From the NCBI GenBank assembly GCA_025267735.1, contig CM046301.1, positions 12,522,190-12,586,189 on the forward strand: a DNA stretch of 64,000 bases, given 5' to 3'. This DNA is from Mactra quadrangularis (Eukaryota > Mollusca > Bivalvia > Venerida > Mactridae). The position numbers were made by a program, and so were the translations under genes. Within the stretch, counting starts at the first letter, position 1; each line of letters opens with the position of its first letter. Below are positions 12,497 to 27,400 of this stretch, one piece after another. Below the pieces are notes generated by a model. The model was not told the DNA's origin and did not search any database. It saw only the letters and a list, made by a program, of their open reading frames with translations.

Positions 12497-15400
12497 CTAT
12501 ACATGAAAATATTTATGTCCAATCTTTAAGCGTATTCGTCTTCGTTTCATCATTCTATACAATATAAGTATACATATTAAAGAAACTATAAGTATAAAGT
12601 ATGTACTGTTTGACAGTACTTTTTCATCAGTAATTGCACTCCCTGTTTTAATATGTTTATCTACATTTTTAACTGAGTTGTCTACAGTTTTGGCAAGAAT
12701 AAATTCATTTTTAAGCTCCTCTTGTCGTCTTTTCTCCATTTCATCATTTTCATCATCATACTCGTAGTCGTCACCTTCCTCATCATCGTCATAATCCTTG
12801 ACCGTCTTAATCCCCTTGTCATCCTCGTACACTTCTTTATCGTAGTCACGACTTTTACCGTGACCAATATTCCTAGCATTAATATGGGGATGTACATTCT
12901 CCCGATCATTATCATCATAACCATCATTATAACCATCATCAGTATTATAATCATCATCATTATCATCATCAGGGTTAATGTTGTCATGGATACGTTTACC
13001 CTCAACATCATCACCACCGTTATAGTAATTATTCATATTACGAACCATTTTACCACCTGGCCTATCATGTGATTGTGGCAAATTACCATTTTTATCATCC
13101 TTATTATTATTCCCTTCTTCATTGTCATAGTCATCATCATCATCATAATCTTCATCATCATCATCATCATCATTGGCATTATTATCATCGTCATACTTAT
13201 AATCATAATTTTCATCATCTTTTAGTGGCTCTGCATTGTTGTTATTAATTGCTAATTGGTTATTATCATGAGATCTTAATTTATAATCATTAATTTGAAA
13301 TCTGGGAGCGGCAACTTGGAGACGTTTTGAAGGGTCCTCCACCTTATTATCAGTATCGTTCTGAAATTGTTCATCAGCTTCAAGACTTCGATCTGTAGTG
13401 GTACTTTTAGCATCATCTTGTTGAAAATCATGTTTTCCTCCAACATCACCATGTTCTCCTATTTTTTCTACAGGTGTTTTTGATGGTTGTAGATTTTTCT
13501 TGGAAGCAAATAAAGCATCAGCATCGTCAGCTAACAGATACCTCAAGTACATCACTAGAGCTCCACTGGCTACAGCTGTTTTATGAGCCAAACATCCACC
13601 TAATAGAACAGAAAGTAAAAATAATTAATTAGTTTTAGTAAATTGGGATTGATTTGAAGTTTGAGGGCAACCAATAGGCTTGGAATTTCCCAAAATTTAT
13701 AAAAAATTCATTTCAAAACATCATGTGATTTTAACATTAAATATGTTAAAGAAAATGTTGGGATTAATTGCAGATCTTCTTCAAATGTACCCAAGTTTCG
13801 ATAATTGTGTTTCAAAAAATCTTAATTCAACTGTATATATACCAGACTTTCAATTAAGTATTAAAACATCACAACCATGTAGAAAATACAAGAAAATCAG
13901 TCTTCATCTCAAACCACTAGCCCAAAGACTGGGAAAGTGAATATTGATAAAGACTGGTGAACTTTAGTTAGTTTTAAAAAATAATCAGGCTAGCAGAAAA
14001 TTTGGCTAATTCCTATAGAACCTATTACTTTAGTCTAGTGCAAGTCAAAATAAAAGTTGAAGACAGGAAAAATTAATGCAGTAACTTGTTAGCAGACCTA
14101 ATAACGAATACATTAACAAGTCTAGATTGTTATGAAATCTAATTGTATAGTAGTTTAAACTCCCAACAATTGAATTTCAATACCATTTAGGTCCAAGATA
14201 AGATTTACAAGTCTGAGGCAAAAATTTATTTCAAGCTAAATGTGATTTGAATTTTAGCACAGTCTGGCTAAATCTGATCTCATACACTTAAATACAAATA
14301 ACAACATTTAAATAGACTTCATTTTAATCTTAGATGAAAATGTTTTCCATTCCTTACATGGAATTATATTTATGCAATAAAATCAACTGCATTAATTTCT
14401 GATTTCATGCTTTACTGCAAAATTGTAAAATAACTTGTCGGTAACCAGTATCTAAACAATAGTGTACACATATCAAAAAAGGAACTTACTGACATCCAGT
14501 CACATAAGTGTAAAGCATTTTGTTAACTAAGTTGCCAGGTGGACAACCAGCTATATGTTTTACTAACCAGAACCAATTGTTTACAAGCAGTAACAAGTAG
14601 CCTAAACCCAAATATAGGCAGACTGTCAGGGGCAATATATAATAGCGAGCCCTGAATTATCAATTAATATTGATCATAGATGAACTCACCTGACATAGCT
14701 CTCTCCACCAATAATTTTCTCCCAGGATTAATAGGCAAATCCCATTTAGGCTTGGTATCACCAAATAAATCATGACTTTCAAAAACATTCTTCTGTTGTT
14801 TTAGCTTCTCAATATCTTTATCATATTTCTTTCTTATTTCAGCAATATCATCAACATCCTCATAGACACTCTTCTTAAACTTTACAGGTCCTTTAGGTTT
14901 ATCAATCTTCTTAGCATTATCATCTATGTAATCTTCTTCAAATTCTCCAGTTAAAGCTTTATCTAACTGAACTCCCTTGGCAACTTTCTTCAGTTTTCCA
15001 TAGCAACCAATCTTTGATTGCCATGACAACACTTGTGGTAGGAAGACAATATCTAAGAACTCATAGAAACCAAGACTTGGACACACAAATACTGAAACAT
15101 GAAAAGAAATAAATAATTATTGAATTGATAAGTAATATCAATGATAAAACAATTAAGAACTGAAGCAATGATTTTTTGGGGTTATAACATTAGAAATTTT
15201 ATAGGATTTAAAACGGTATTTTTTTCTTTTAACTTAAAGAAATGACCTTAGACTTTGTCACCTGGTAACCACGAGCTAAAAATGTCATTCTTATAACCAT
15301 TTGGCTACAAAGTAGTGACATTGAAATAATTAAATTCCATGTTTCTTAGCTATTTTTGCATCTTCATGTATATAACTGGACCAAAAGTTTTAGAATTCAG

Positions 15401-18400
15401 TATTTCTGAAGGTACAGATTTTCATGTTACTCTGTTAAAAAACCTGAAAGGAGCAGTGGTCAAGCAGTAGGATGCATGGTTAGGGTTCCAAAGGTCTAGG
15501 GACAAACCCCTATAGGGGCACTACTAATTTCCTTGAGCAAATAATTTACCTACCTGATTCACTCCACACAGTAGTAAAAAGTAACAACAAGTAAATCTGT
15601 GAGCTAATGCTCACTAGTGATACCCCCGCAAAAATCTAAAAATATGTGACAAACAGGAAGTAGATGAGCAAGGAGCATGAAATCCCTTTACACCACATGG
15701 GACTATGGGATGAAGCAATATGCAAAGTATTAGGCTGCTGCATGTTAAAGTTGCTGAGAAAACGGACGGACGGACAAGGGTAAAACAGTATACCCCCCTC
15801 TTCTTCAAAGCGGGGGTATAATAAGGGATCACCTGCCTGAAGTTGATTTCGATGATCAGGGATTATTATACAAAATTGTAAAGTTGGCTGAATATGTATA
15901 TGGAAGCATACTATAAACAGTACTTTTATCTTTTTTTTAAATACTTACATTGTTCCAGGTATAAATCTTGTACTGATGGTATAATAACACCATTAGGCAT
16001 TTTATTTAACATTTCTACAAGTTGTATATAATTATTACTACACATTTCTAATCTCAATGTAGCTAGATCTGTTTGTCTTATCTCAAATAAACGTGATTGT
16101 AGTTTGTCAAGACAACCAGCCTGAAATAGTCATAGAATGAGCTGTGTAATAAATGAATGAACAAAATACAATCAATCAATCAAATCCAGTTTTATTTTTC
16201 ATCTGCTGCTGATATCCCAGGAACTAGGGCAGTCAGCAGGCCACTGGATCATCTGACAGCTGATCTCCAGGAGACCCTGTTTAGAGGATCATTTTTCTAC
16301 AGGTTGTATGTTTTACAATCAGACTTCACACACTCCCACCCCCTTGTTTCCACAGATGCAAATGGGATGCACCCCAAAGAGCGCATCACATGACCATACC
16401 ATCTTAGCCGTCTTCATGAAATGTATCTGTTTGTTTGTTTGTTGGGTTGAACGCCGTAACAACACATTGTATAGGTCATATAACGGCGGTCAGTCAACCT
16501 ACTCACTCCTCCTGGAAAGGCTAAATCTCTGGATTTAGCGGTTAACCAACTACTAAGCGCATACTTTTGTCAGTGACAGACAACTGCCCTACATAATTAA
16601 AAATCATTGGTAGGAGGGAGAATGGCCTTGAAATAATTTCATGACCAAGCTCCATGAAAGTATGCCCTGCCCGGGAAAAGAACCCATGACCCCTCAATCA
16701 GTAGACTTGCATGTTACCAACTAAACTAGCCGGGCAGCTGAATAAAGACTTTAAGGATAGTTGTGAGCTAAGCAAGCTTGATAAATCAATCCAGTCCCCA
16801 GTAGGAACAGGGGACAACATTAAAGGTTGTCCGACTGCCCCTGAGTTTCGGGTAACTTATTTACAGCTAGTAAACATATGGTTCAGACAAGTTGAATATA
16901 TAGCAGGCTGTCCAACCAGGCAACTTCCTATGAAAATTAATGTCAAGTCTTGCAGAAAAACTACATTTCCATAATGAGCTCCATTCATCAACACAAAACA
17001 ACTCACCTTCTCAGCCAACATGGTCCACAATATTTGATGTGTATTACCATAACCCAGTAATCCAGGTGAACTCATGATTTCTATACATTTACTACTGATA
17101 TCACAAGGTTTACCATCAGTTTTATGTGAACCTATCAATTCTGACATACATTTATCACTCTGTTTCTCGTCCAATGTCACTGTGGATTGATAAACAATAT
17201 AAAAATGGCAATAAAATAAACAATAAAAACATGCAAATTGAAGACAATTTTATTAGTTTTTTATTTCATGTACTGTTTGTCTAAATTAGCCAACAAAATA
17301 ATGATTTTACATGTGTAGGACTAGTAGCATTTTTTTGCAATTTAACATAGGAGCAGTGGTCCACTGGTAGGACCCGTGTAAAGGCATAAAAAAATCACAG
17401 GTTTAAACCCCATTAGGAACAGTGCTGATTTCATTGAGCAAGAAGTTCACTAACAGTTGTTCCACTCCACTAATAGGTAAATGGGATCACATGCATGAAG
17501 GTGATTTCAATGATGAGGACTTATCATACAAAATAGTAAAGTCAGCAGAACATGTATACATGTATGTTTGAATGCAGTACACAATTACCATGTTTGACCA
17601 TGTATATGGCAACAGACATGACTATCAGGAGGCTTATCAGTGGTTAGCTGGGTTTGCTACTTGTTGCTGAAACCCACTTAATTAATGCACATCATACAAC
17701 ACTCAGAATGCTCTAAATCAATCCTGTTGAAGTCAGGTGCTATACATTATAGCCAATGAGGTTTTAAATAATATCAGCAGTTTATATGTGCTTCTTTTGT
17801 TCAAGTCTACATAATGCAGTACATAATTACCATGAGTTTTAGCATAAACATATTGTTCTGAAGTCCAAGCCATTGACATGTTAACTAATCTACGTTTTGT
17901 ATTAAATATACTCCATGGTGCACTGACAACATAACTCATCTTTCTGCAATAGAAATAAATTTATAACAACATTATAACAACCATAATAGTCATTATGAGT
18001 CCACTGTTCACCGGTTTTCATTACATTAGGGAAGGTAGAATACCACATCTAGAGTCAATCTCCGTAAACAGAGATCCTGTTCTACTCGCGTTGTCGTACT
18101 GGATCTCTACTTAGTCAATGCAAGGTCACGTCGAGATGAACTTTGTGTCGACCAATCAATGCGTAGCTTTCATCTAGACGAAAACACTATTAATCACATT
18201 TTGATTTCGTAATTTCTATTTTTAGACCAAGGTTTGCATGCAAATTTAACAGCGGTATTATTCACAGTCTGCGATTGGGTGGCTCATTTCAAATTGGGTG
18301 ACGTAGACGATGTAAACAAGTTACGTATCATAACAATTTCGTCATGAATATTATGATGAGAAAAGGTCACCTGAACGTGACCTTCGTTTGGAAAAGGCCA

Positions 18401-21400
18401 GATCTAAATTAGTGAGTATGCGAGCGGTAAAATTTTAGATCGGGTTTTAATCAGATTGATCTAGAGTCTATGTCCAGTAATGATGATTTTTCTGAATGCT
18501 TTTCTTCAATAATTTAGCAACATTCTGTTAGTTATTTACTGTTTGATTTAGAAATTGACATACCAGCCAACAGCTATTGAAACTGTCAAACAGTCAATCT
18601 TTGAAATAAGGTATTTTCACTATTCCTACTCTTTTTCTACAAGCTTCAGACTTGGATCTAGTGGTTTAAGCCAATGTCTAGTTATTCACACAATACAACA
18701 TGTCTTTTATGACCTGTGTGTTTGTTTGATGTTAAACAACACACCAAGACAGTAAAATGAGAATGAGCATAAAGAAAAATATTAAGAAACTAGACCTAAC
18801 AGTGAGTGGGATAATATACCCCTCCAACAAGTCTTTGTCAAGAAGTTTGAATCAAATAAGTACAATAGGTGCCGAGAAAATGAGTGGACAAGATTTTTCA
18901 TCATACGGTCATAGCTCTGCAAAAATCAATGGACCATAAGCAAAATGGGATATGCACATGACTGTTTGATACTTGGTCTACGTATGAAATTTGAATAAAA
19001 TCTGTACAATAGTTGCTGAGAAATTGAGGGAACAAGTAAAAGCTACAGACCGACCGACCAACCGACTAGCTGACTGCTATATGACCCCTGAACATAGTTA
19101 TGGGGTGTATAATAAATGCATAATATACAAAACAATTATAACATACTTGTAATAAGATACACCATTTCTCTTCACATGGGTTAAGGCTAATTCACCTGAT
19201 CTTGAAGTTTTATCTTTCATTTTTTTAATTTCTTCCATTGTTTCTACGGTAACATGATTTAATTCACCATCTTGATATTGTTTTAGTATAGCTTCTAAAT
19301 GACCTGAAAATAGTAAAAAAATCATAAGCATAGACCGATCCAGCAGGGGGGGGGGCACTAGAATTTCCAAAATATACCTGTCCATTAGTGTATTTCTTGA
19401 CTGTAAGTCATTTTTAAGTAGTATGAAGCAACTTTTTTCAGTGCTTAACATATATATTTAATGGTTATGTAGTTTTAACCATTAGTTAGTGGCATTATTC
19501 TGCAAATGTGTATAATGTGGTTGAGGTTCGAAAGTTTGGACCCCCCCCCCCCTCTAGAAAACATTCAGACCCCTCCCCTCTAGAAAAAAATCCTGGATCC
19601 GCCCCTGATAAGTTATCTAAATTGTATACAGACTTAGACTTAAGCCAGTTGAATGACTCACTATCCAACATTGTGCCATCAATCCCTCGAATTTTAGAAT
19701 GTCATAGGTCAAAAGGTCCAATATTACATCCATCTATTCAAGTATTATTTAATATGAAGCTGTTTACATTCACAAAAGTTTTAAGTTACAAGATAATTTT
19801 GTATATGCTTAAAAAGGCTTCAATATTCCTCTTTGTTTGATTATGTTTTGCACTTAGTTCATCATAACTGTATACACGTATATACTTGTATGCCTTGCCA
19901 ATATAACATTTAATGTTTTCCTACCAATACCATACATGTAATATTACTTGAATATATTTTGTATCTATGTTAAATTTATATGTTTAACTTGTAAACTGTG
20001 GGGGCCATGACTTAATGTTTCTTGAAGAAAGTAAAGTATCATGTACATAATTGTATGAATTTATACAATCATGTACATAAAAACAGGAAACTTGTACTTT
20101 TATCTGAAATTGAATCTTTTTTTTCTTGCCACAAGGCAAAAAACACATTCTAAAAATAAAACTATTAAAATGCATGTAAATGATCTGTAGAACAGTAAAA
20201 CTGCCATAAAATGGCAACAATTTATTGAAGTGAAAATTCTCCTAAGAACAATTATTTCTTATGTATTGTCAGTAATACAACAGTTTAACAATAGATTAAA
20301 GTACTACTAGGAAACAAGTTCAGACTTGCAAATAATATTTATCACTCTCAAAGTGTTTTCCAAGTTACCATTGTTTTAGCAAAGTTTTCAGCCATCGCCT
20401 TAAACTTTCTCCAACACTAGCCCAATTTATTTCACGTTTGAAAGTAAAGGGCAAAAATATCAACAGGACCTACTAGTTGAAGTAAGTAATTTTTACCAGC
20501 CCAAATCAATTGTCACTGGTTCCAAGCTTCAGGCAAGTGGATTAAGGTGCTTAACATATCTGAGGTTTTTTGCTCATACATGTATAGGCAAAAATGTCAG
20601 AGCAAAGTTGTAAATTGTGTGCAATAAATTAAAAAAAATCAAAAGTAAATGTTCTTCTTCCTGAAACATTTTGTAATTCAAGTTTAAAGATAGTACACTG
20701 ATATAAAACCACATACATGTACATGTATATTATATTTAAGAGAAATTTGACACACAAAAACAATCATTGACATGAGTAGTGTTCTCATAAACCAGAAGCA
20801 TTTTTGACTGATTGTATTTTTATAAGATAGGAAAAAATCAAGCAGCCGTGCACCAGGTATGCATTATGTCTAATCAAGCAGAATTATTTCTTCTGTTTCT
20901 GTCAACAACAATGAAAGAAAGATTAGTACTGAAATGCCATTGTAGCCATGATACATAAAAAGCTGCCCGACAAGCTCAATTGGTAGTGCAAAAGTCCACT
21001 GATCAAAGGGTAGCAGGCTCAATTTCGGGCTTGGCATTATTTTTTGGAGCTTGGTCATGAAATAATTGGCCATTTTCCCTCCCACCACTGATTCTTTATC
21101 AAGTAGGGCAGTTGTCAGTCAATGATGAAAGTATGTACCAATTACTGGTAAACAGCCAAATCTAGAGATTTGGCCTTTCCAGCAACAGTAAGTAGGTTGA
21201 CTAACCTCCATGATGTGATTAATACGATGTGTTGCTACTGCGTTAATTCCAACCAAACAAAAGATATATGTAGTAAAGATTGAAAATATCTAAGAATAAA
21301 CACACAAAAAATACACAACCAATTTCTAAAATTCATAAATCAAGTGCTTTCATGTAGTGTTTCAAGGACTGATAATAGGGTAATAATATCATGATATAAA

Positions 21401-24400
21401 CAGTATGTCAAAAGATTGCAAGTACAAAAAAACTGGTCTGAATGTTTATGAAATTCTTCACACACCGTTTTCAGTGATTTTTCTCAGGAGCCAGAAAGTT
21501 TATTATAAACAAAACTTTGTTCCAGAAGTCATACAGGATCAACCACATGTTTCAGAATGTAGGTTACAAATATCTATAAGGTTTTGGCAATAAATTCCCT
21601 ACTTTTCATGGGTGAAATTGAAACAAAAGCTATACAGACCATGGGTTAAAATAAACTTAACACTGAGTTAACTCAGTGGTTTAGTGCAATACTAGTCAAA
21701 TTAAATGTAAAAAGATTAACACTCTTTCACAGAACTTTCAATCCAGAAAACAAAACATTTCAGCCACTATGAGCTTTTTTATAAGTTTACATCAAATAGG
21801 CTTAAAGTAAACAAACAGATAGACTCAACCACATAAAACAATTTTTACAACAAATAAATCATTCTTTCTAGACTGATCATTTGATAAAGTCTTTTTATAC
21901 CCTCCACATTCGCCCCTTTCTCCTAAAGGGTCTTCTTAGTTCATCTGTTTCCAAAAAATGATCGCTTAATTTTCTAGACAAGGATTTCTTGATTGCCTCA
22001 GGAACTAAAGCATTCATATCAGAGTGATCTCAAACCCTAAGCACAGTGACACTAAGACTATTGTATAGACTATACCTGGAATTCAAATATTTGGGTTTAA
22101 CCCTTGCACAACAAAATAACTTTCACCATCACAATGAAGATATGTATTCAAAGAACAAAAGGATTTAATCCATACTATTTTCAGCAATAATGAGTTACAC
22201 AATTTGTTTGTACAGCCTCCTGCGCACAGATTAAAAACCCAAAAATTTAGTTCGGAATTAGGTCTATTGAGTAGGTCCCAGGTATTTGTATGGACCAAAT
22301 AATCATAAATATTAATCAGCAGAAAACAAGATATGCATGAGAATCAGATAATTAACTTCAATGTTAATTAATTATTGATGGAACAGCCCACATAATGAAA
22401 ATTAAAGCTTCCAAGATTACATGCATCAAGCTGTGTGATAATCAAATAAAATACAATATACATTATTCTGAGCTAATTAAATTCCTAAACCCATACTTTA
22501 AAACGCTTCATAACATAGTATTTTAAAGATGTCTGTATCATTCCTTCAGTCAGCAACTTGAGTTTTCTCAAGTATCTTAAGCATCTGTTAATAATGGGCA
22601 AAATTATCAACTAACTGATAATACAAATTTATTTTTAACGAGCTTGAAATATTTTCACAAGTCTCAAGCTTCAGGCTAGTGCAGTCCCAAATTTTTAATT
22701 TTCTTGAGCATACATAGCCCAATTTATTACGCTTTATAGTACAAGGCAAAATTATCAACTAGCCTGATTATTCCCTGCTGTTATGATAGCATAACAGAAT
22801 ATCAGCATATATTGCAATTCACTTGCATTGTATCACGATACTATGATATATTGTGGGCTTTTGATTCGTTGTGCCTCCACTGTATCTAATAGAAACATGG
22901 CAAATCTTACAAGCAGATACTATCAATAGAATTAAGCCTCTCTCTGTCTATACAGTCATTTAGAACTGTGATATTAGGACTGTGATATATGTTTTGCATA
23001 CAAAAAAGATGCTTAGTTTGGAAGAAACAATCACCCCCTTAGCTGCAGAACATCCTAGCAATCAAGCGCCTGGACGCCAAGCTTGTTTTACAACTTACAT
23101 GTTTTGCACAAGTTCAGTACAACCAATGACGCTCCCTGATCGGTTTAATTCTTGGAACTTAAGTTTAATCCAATGATGATCTATTATAATCAAAAGTGAA
23201 TTTATTTTAGGATGTGATCAATAATTGGAAAAGGACAAACTTAATTATAGTTGCATGGTCCCAGATTTCTGTAGTTTGAGAATAATTAAAACAAAACACA
23301 TTTTATATTGCTGTACTGTATGAACTGTTCTTATTTTCTCAGAATAGTATGGTTGATGAGATTTTATTTGGATTACCACAGAAACATAAATTTAATATGT
23401 GGGATAACATACTAACAGGAGGCAAATGTTTCCAATTTTAAGTTACATGATAGTACATGTACTTTAAAATGTAAACTGGCAAGAAAAGTTCTTGAAATAC
23501 ATGAATTCAAACCAAACAAGTAAATCTGTGAGCTAATGCTCACTAGCGATACCCCCGCCAAAATCTAAAAATATGCGACAAACAGGAAGTAGATGAGCAA
23601 GGAGAATGAAATCGCTTTACACCACATGGGACTATAGGATGAAGCAATATGCAAAGTATTAGGCTGCTGCATGATATAGTTGCTGAGAAAACTGCGACTG
23701 AAATTTTGTAACGGACGGATAGACGGACGCACGGACAAGGGTAAAACAGTATACCACCCTCTTCTTCGAAGCGGGGGTATAATAATATCATATAGATGGT
23801 TTGGTCTCCAAATAATGCACCAATGATCATCAGAGATAAAAAACTGATGACTCAATGACCATCACTAATGACTGTGTATCATAAATATGTCACCAGGGTC
23901 AGTGGTGTAGTAGGCTATGCACAGATTTTTCAAATCCAGCATCCCAACAGGGTTGCTAGATTGAAACAATCCAGCTGGTTATACCTTATACCCTTCCATG
24001 AAATTTGACAATAATGGTTGTAGACAAGGCTCCAGGAAAACTAGGTTAGGTGAACTGGTCTCCATAAAATAACCATTATTTGCATTAACACCGGAGTAAA
24101 AACCCAACAAAAAATATTTAGGGTAAGTCCACTTTCATGATCAAAACATATATATTGAATAATTATACAACAAATGTAGATTATTGTCATTCATTGGATT
24201 ATATGTATACAGCTGGCATTGTCCCATGAACTCAAGTGCAACTTTCTTACAAAGAAGGTCTTTTTCATAGCATCTTTCTCCCAAAAATAACTACCAGATT
24301 TAAAATTACCCAAACACATGACAGTACCTTACAGCATATTGTTATGAATTTTCACAATTTATGTTCAACCGATCTAAAAACTCAAATTTCCATCCTTTTA

Positions 24401-27400
24401 GTACAAATATTACATCAATACTGAAAAGAGACCTTTTTCCAATATTGTCAAATATCAAATACCATGTTACCATGTTATCCTAATATCTCTACATAGAGAA
24501 GACTGAAGAGTACTCTAATGAAGATAGAAAAGCTGCCTATATCTCTGTCAATTAAATTATACACAGTAACTAGTAAACTAGACAGTGAAGCCAAGAAGTT
24601 AAGACAGAAGCTAGTATAGGTCGTTTGCGTTAATGCTGGACCCCTATTTGCCGCAAATATCTTTTAAACTATAACAGCGATTTTGCTAAAAATTTTAATA
24701 CAATCTTATTTCAATTTTTCCTTCTAGGATTAAAATTTTCAGAATTTTTAATACATGTAGATAAATAAAAAAGTTTTCCATAAGGTACAATGCAAAATAT
24801 TTGGAATTTTTTATCAAAAATCCGGCGGGAGGTAAAATAAGCTGTTCTGATTATAACATTGTCATACTTCCAGTGTATTTATACAAAGTCCCGTGCATTT
24901 ACTGTAAATTTGTCGCTTAAATAAACACTCGACGGTCTACTGAATTGTAAAGCAGAGGTCTGTCTTTGAAATCATACATGTAGAATTTGTATAGATTTTG
25001 ACGATGCAGACGACAGTGATGATGATATTTGAGTTTGTATATACTGTTATACTTTGTTATCAAATAAAATTTCTAACCGGGCCTCACATTAAATTTGTAT
25101 GTGCCATAATCAGAACAGCCACATAACAGTAGATACAAAATAATAGCTAAATTTTAGCTATTATTTTGTATCTACTGTTATGTGGCTGTTCTGATTATGG
25201 CACATACCTATTTAACAAAAGTCGCTTTTTGGCATCAAAATTTGCATTGCATGTCTACAGGAAGTATGTTATGTAATTAAAGAAAAATTCTGAATTTTTG
25301 GATTTGAGAAGGAAAATGCTAGTTATGATCACATACAAAATTTGAGTTAATTTCATCAGATAGTTATTGAGATATTTCATGATTTTAGGGGTCCAGCTTT
25401 AACGCAAACGACCTATACCAAAGTATAGTTCAGCTGACAGTTTATACTATACAATGTATATTAATGTAATTGATATGAAAAAAGAATCTGTTGAATCAAT
25501 TAAAAACACATCTAGTGATTTCAAGGTAGCATTTCCCTTACGGTCTTTGCTTGCACTGTAATATGGTATACTAATTATTAGTACTGTGCTTAGTTGAAGT
25601 GAACAATGATGCCAAATAAACTATGAGATTTACGAAGCTTGGTCATAGAATTGGATCAAGACATAGAAATATATATTTAACATGTACATGGAACATTCTA
25701 AGCAGTACCAGACCAGAACAAATACCCTGAGTTAAGGGCAAAGGTAAGAAAAAAGTTAGATAGGGTAGGCTCCATGTTTTTTATATAACAGAGCCAATTG
25801 TGATTTTCAAGTATTTATCATCATGCCAATATTCTTAAAGGTAAAATTTAAAAAAAACTATAGAGTCAGAGAAATTTACTAGGTAGGATTGGGTTGCCCT
25901 AAATGCAGGACTTTTTAGGCCTGACTTACAAGTCAAACAATGCAGAAGAGATACACCTTAATGGTAAAACATTGTCCCTGTCAGAAGAACTTGTCCCTTC
26001 CTAAAACATTTGATAGTAATATTTATCATGTAAAATCAATATTTCATAGCTAACTGTGACAGCATAGTCAAAATAACAGGATGTTTATACATGCAATGGT
26101 TTTTCACATCCAATTTTCTGATGCTATGAAATTCAAACTTAAAAAAAGCATAAACATTTCCTTTAAAAATCATTTTGTGTTTCATGACTAAACTCCACAA
26201 CAGTATGCCTTGCCTGGAAGCATACATCAAACCTGAAATTGAACTGAATCTTTCAACAGAACATTTATCTCAGAATTTTGCAAACCACACAAGGGAAAAA
26301 AATTACCCTACCATTAGACCTAGATCTATTTTTTCTCCAATTTTTCCCTCAAACAAATGTAATAATGTGATGTCTAATGATGACTATCAGACAAACAGAG
26401 AAACTGACATTTTCTAAGAAAAACATGATATCTCAAGGGAATTCTTATAAGAAAGAAAATATATCAACACATGGTGATATCCATTATTCATAACAGATAT
26501 CTCAATACATCATATCCTACAACAAAATATATATATGTTTTGTAGTTTGACTTAGAATTTTGAAGTATTACATGTACCGTACATCAATACCAGTCTTTTG
26601 CTTAAATTTTCTTGCATGCTTCAAGGTTCAACATTATAGGTCATCCTATTGCCCCTGACAACCTATATATCTGGTTCAGGCAACTTGTTGTTACAATGTT
26701 AATGCTAGTAACCACTTGGTTCGAGCAAATAAAATACAATATGTTACATAGCTGGTTGTCTAGCCAGGTAACCTTCTTTAAATGTTGTAGAGCCCTGTAC
26801 TAGCCCAATAATAGGCGGGCGTGGCCAAGCTGTAACGATGTTGGACTGGTAATCATTGGATAGCCCCGTGTTGGTTCTAAACCCATCCAAAACCTACTCC
26901 ATTGTTTCCTTGGGCAAGAAACTTTATCCTACTAGCGCAGTAATGAGGGACCAGGAAGTGGACTTTAAAGAAATTAATCTTAGTTGTAAGAACTTGTTTT
27001 ACAATCGAGCTAAAATAAATTAGTATTAATTTAATTTAGCCAAATTATAATGTGATATAGTAAAATGTCAATTTATCAACTAGCCAAATATATGAAATAA
27101 GTGATTTTCACCAGCCATAATCAATTTTGACTAGTCCTGGTCTTCAGACCTGCGAGTTAAGATCATGTCTGCAATACTACAGTATTGTTTATTAATGACT
27201 TTTACCGCTAAATCTTGTGAAATATGCCTGATCTATACAAACTCAGTAAAGACAATATTTCATTAAACTGAAACAATATGAGTAAAAACAGGGCCAGTAC
27301 CAGGGCTCAAATTTAATTTTAAGCTCCGTTACTTGCAAAATGCAAATTGCAAGTAACTTTTATTTTAACTCGCAAATTAAAATCAACAAAGTCCAGGTTT

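Noticed and set aside
12682..13218. Long Met/Ile-rich open frames on both strands across the acidic exon
   Set aside because: They are out-of-frame readings of the GAT/ATC low-complexity tract. The frame joined by correct splicing to exon 6 is the Asp-rich one.
14664..15086. A separate small gene at this position
   Set aside because: It is exon 6 of the C16orf89-like gene. The acceptor at 15092 and donor at 14689 join it in phase to exons 5 and 7.
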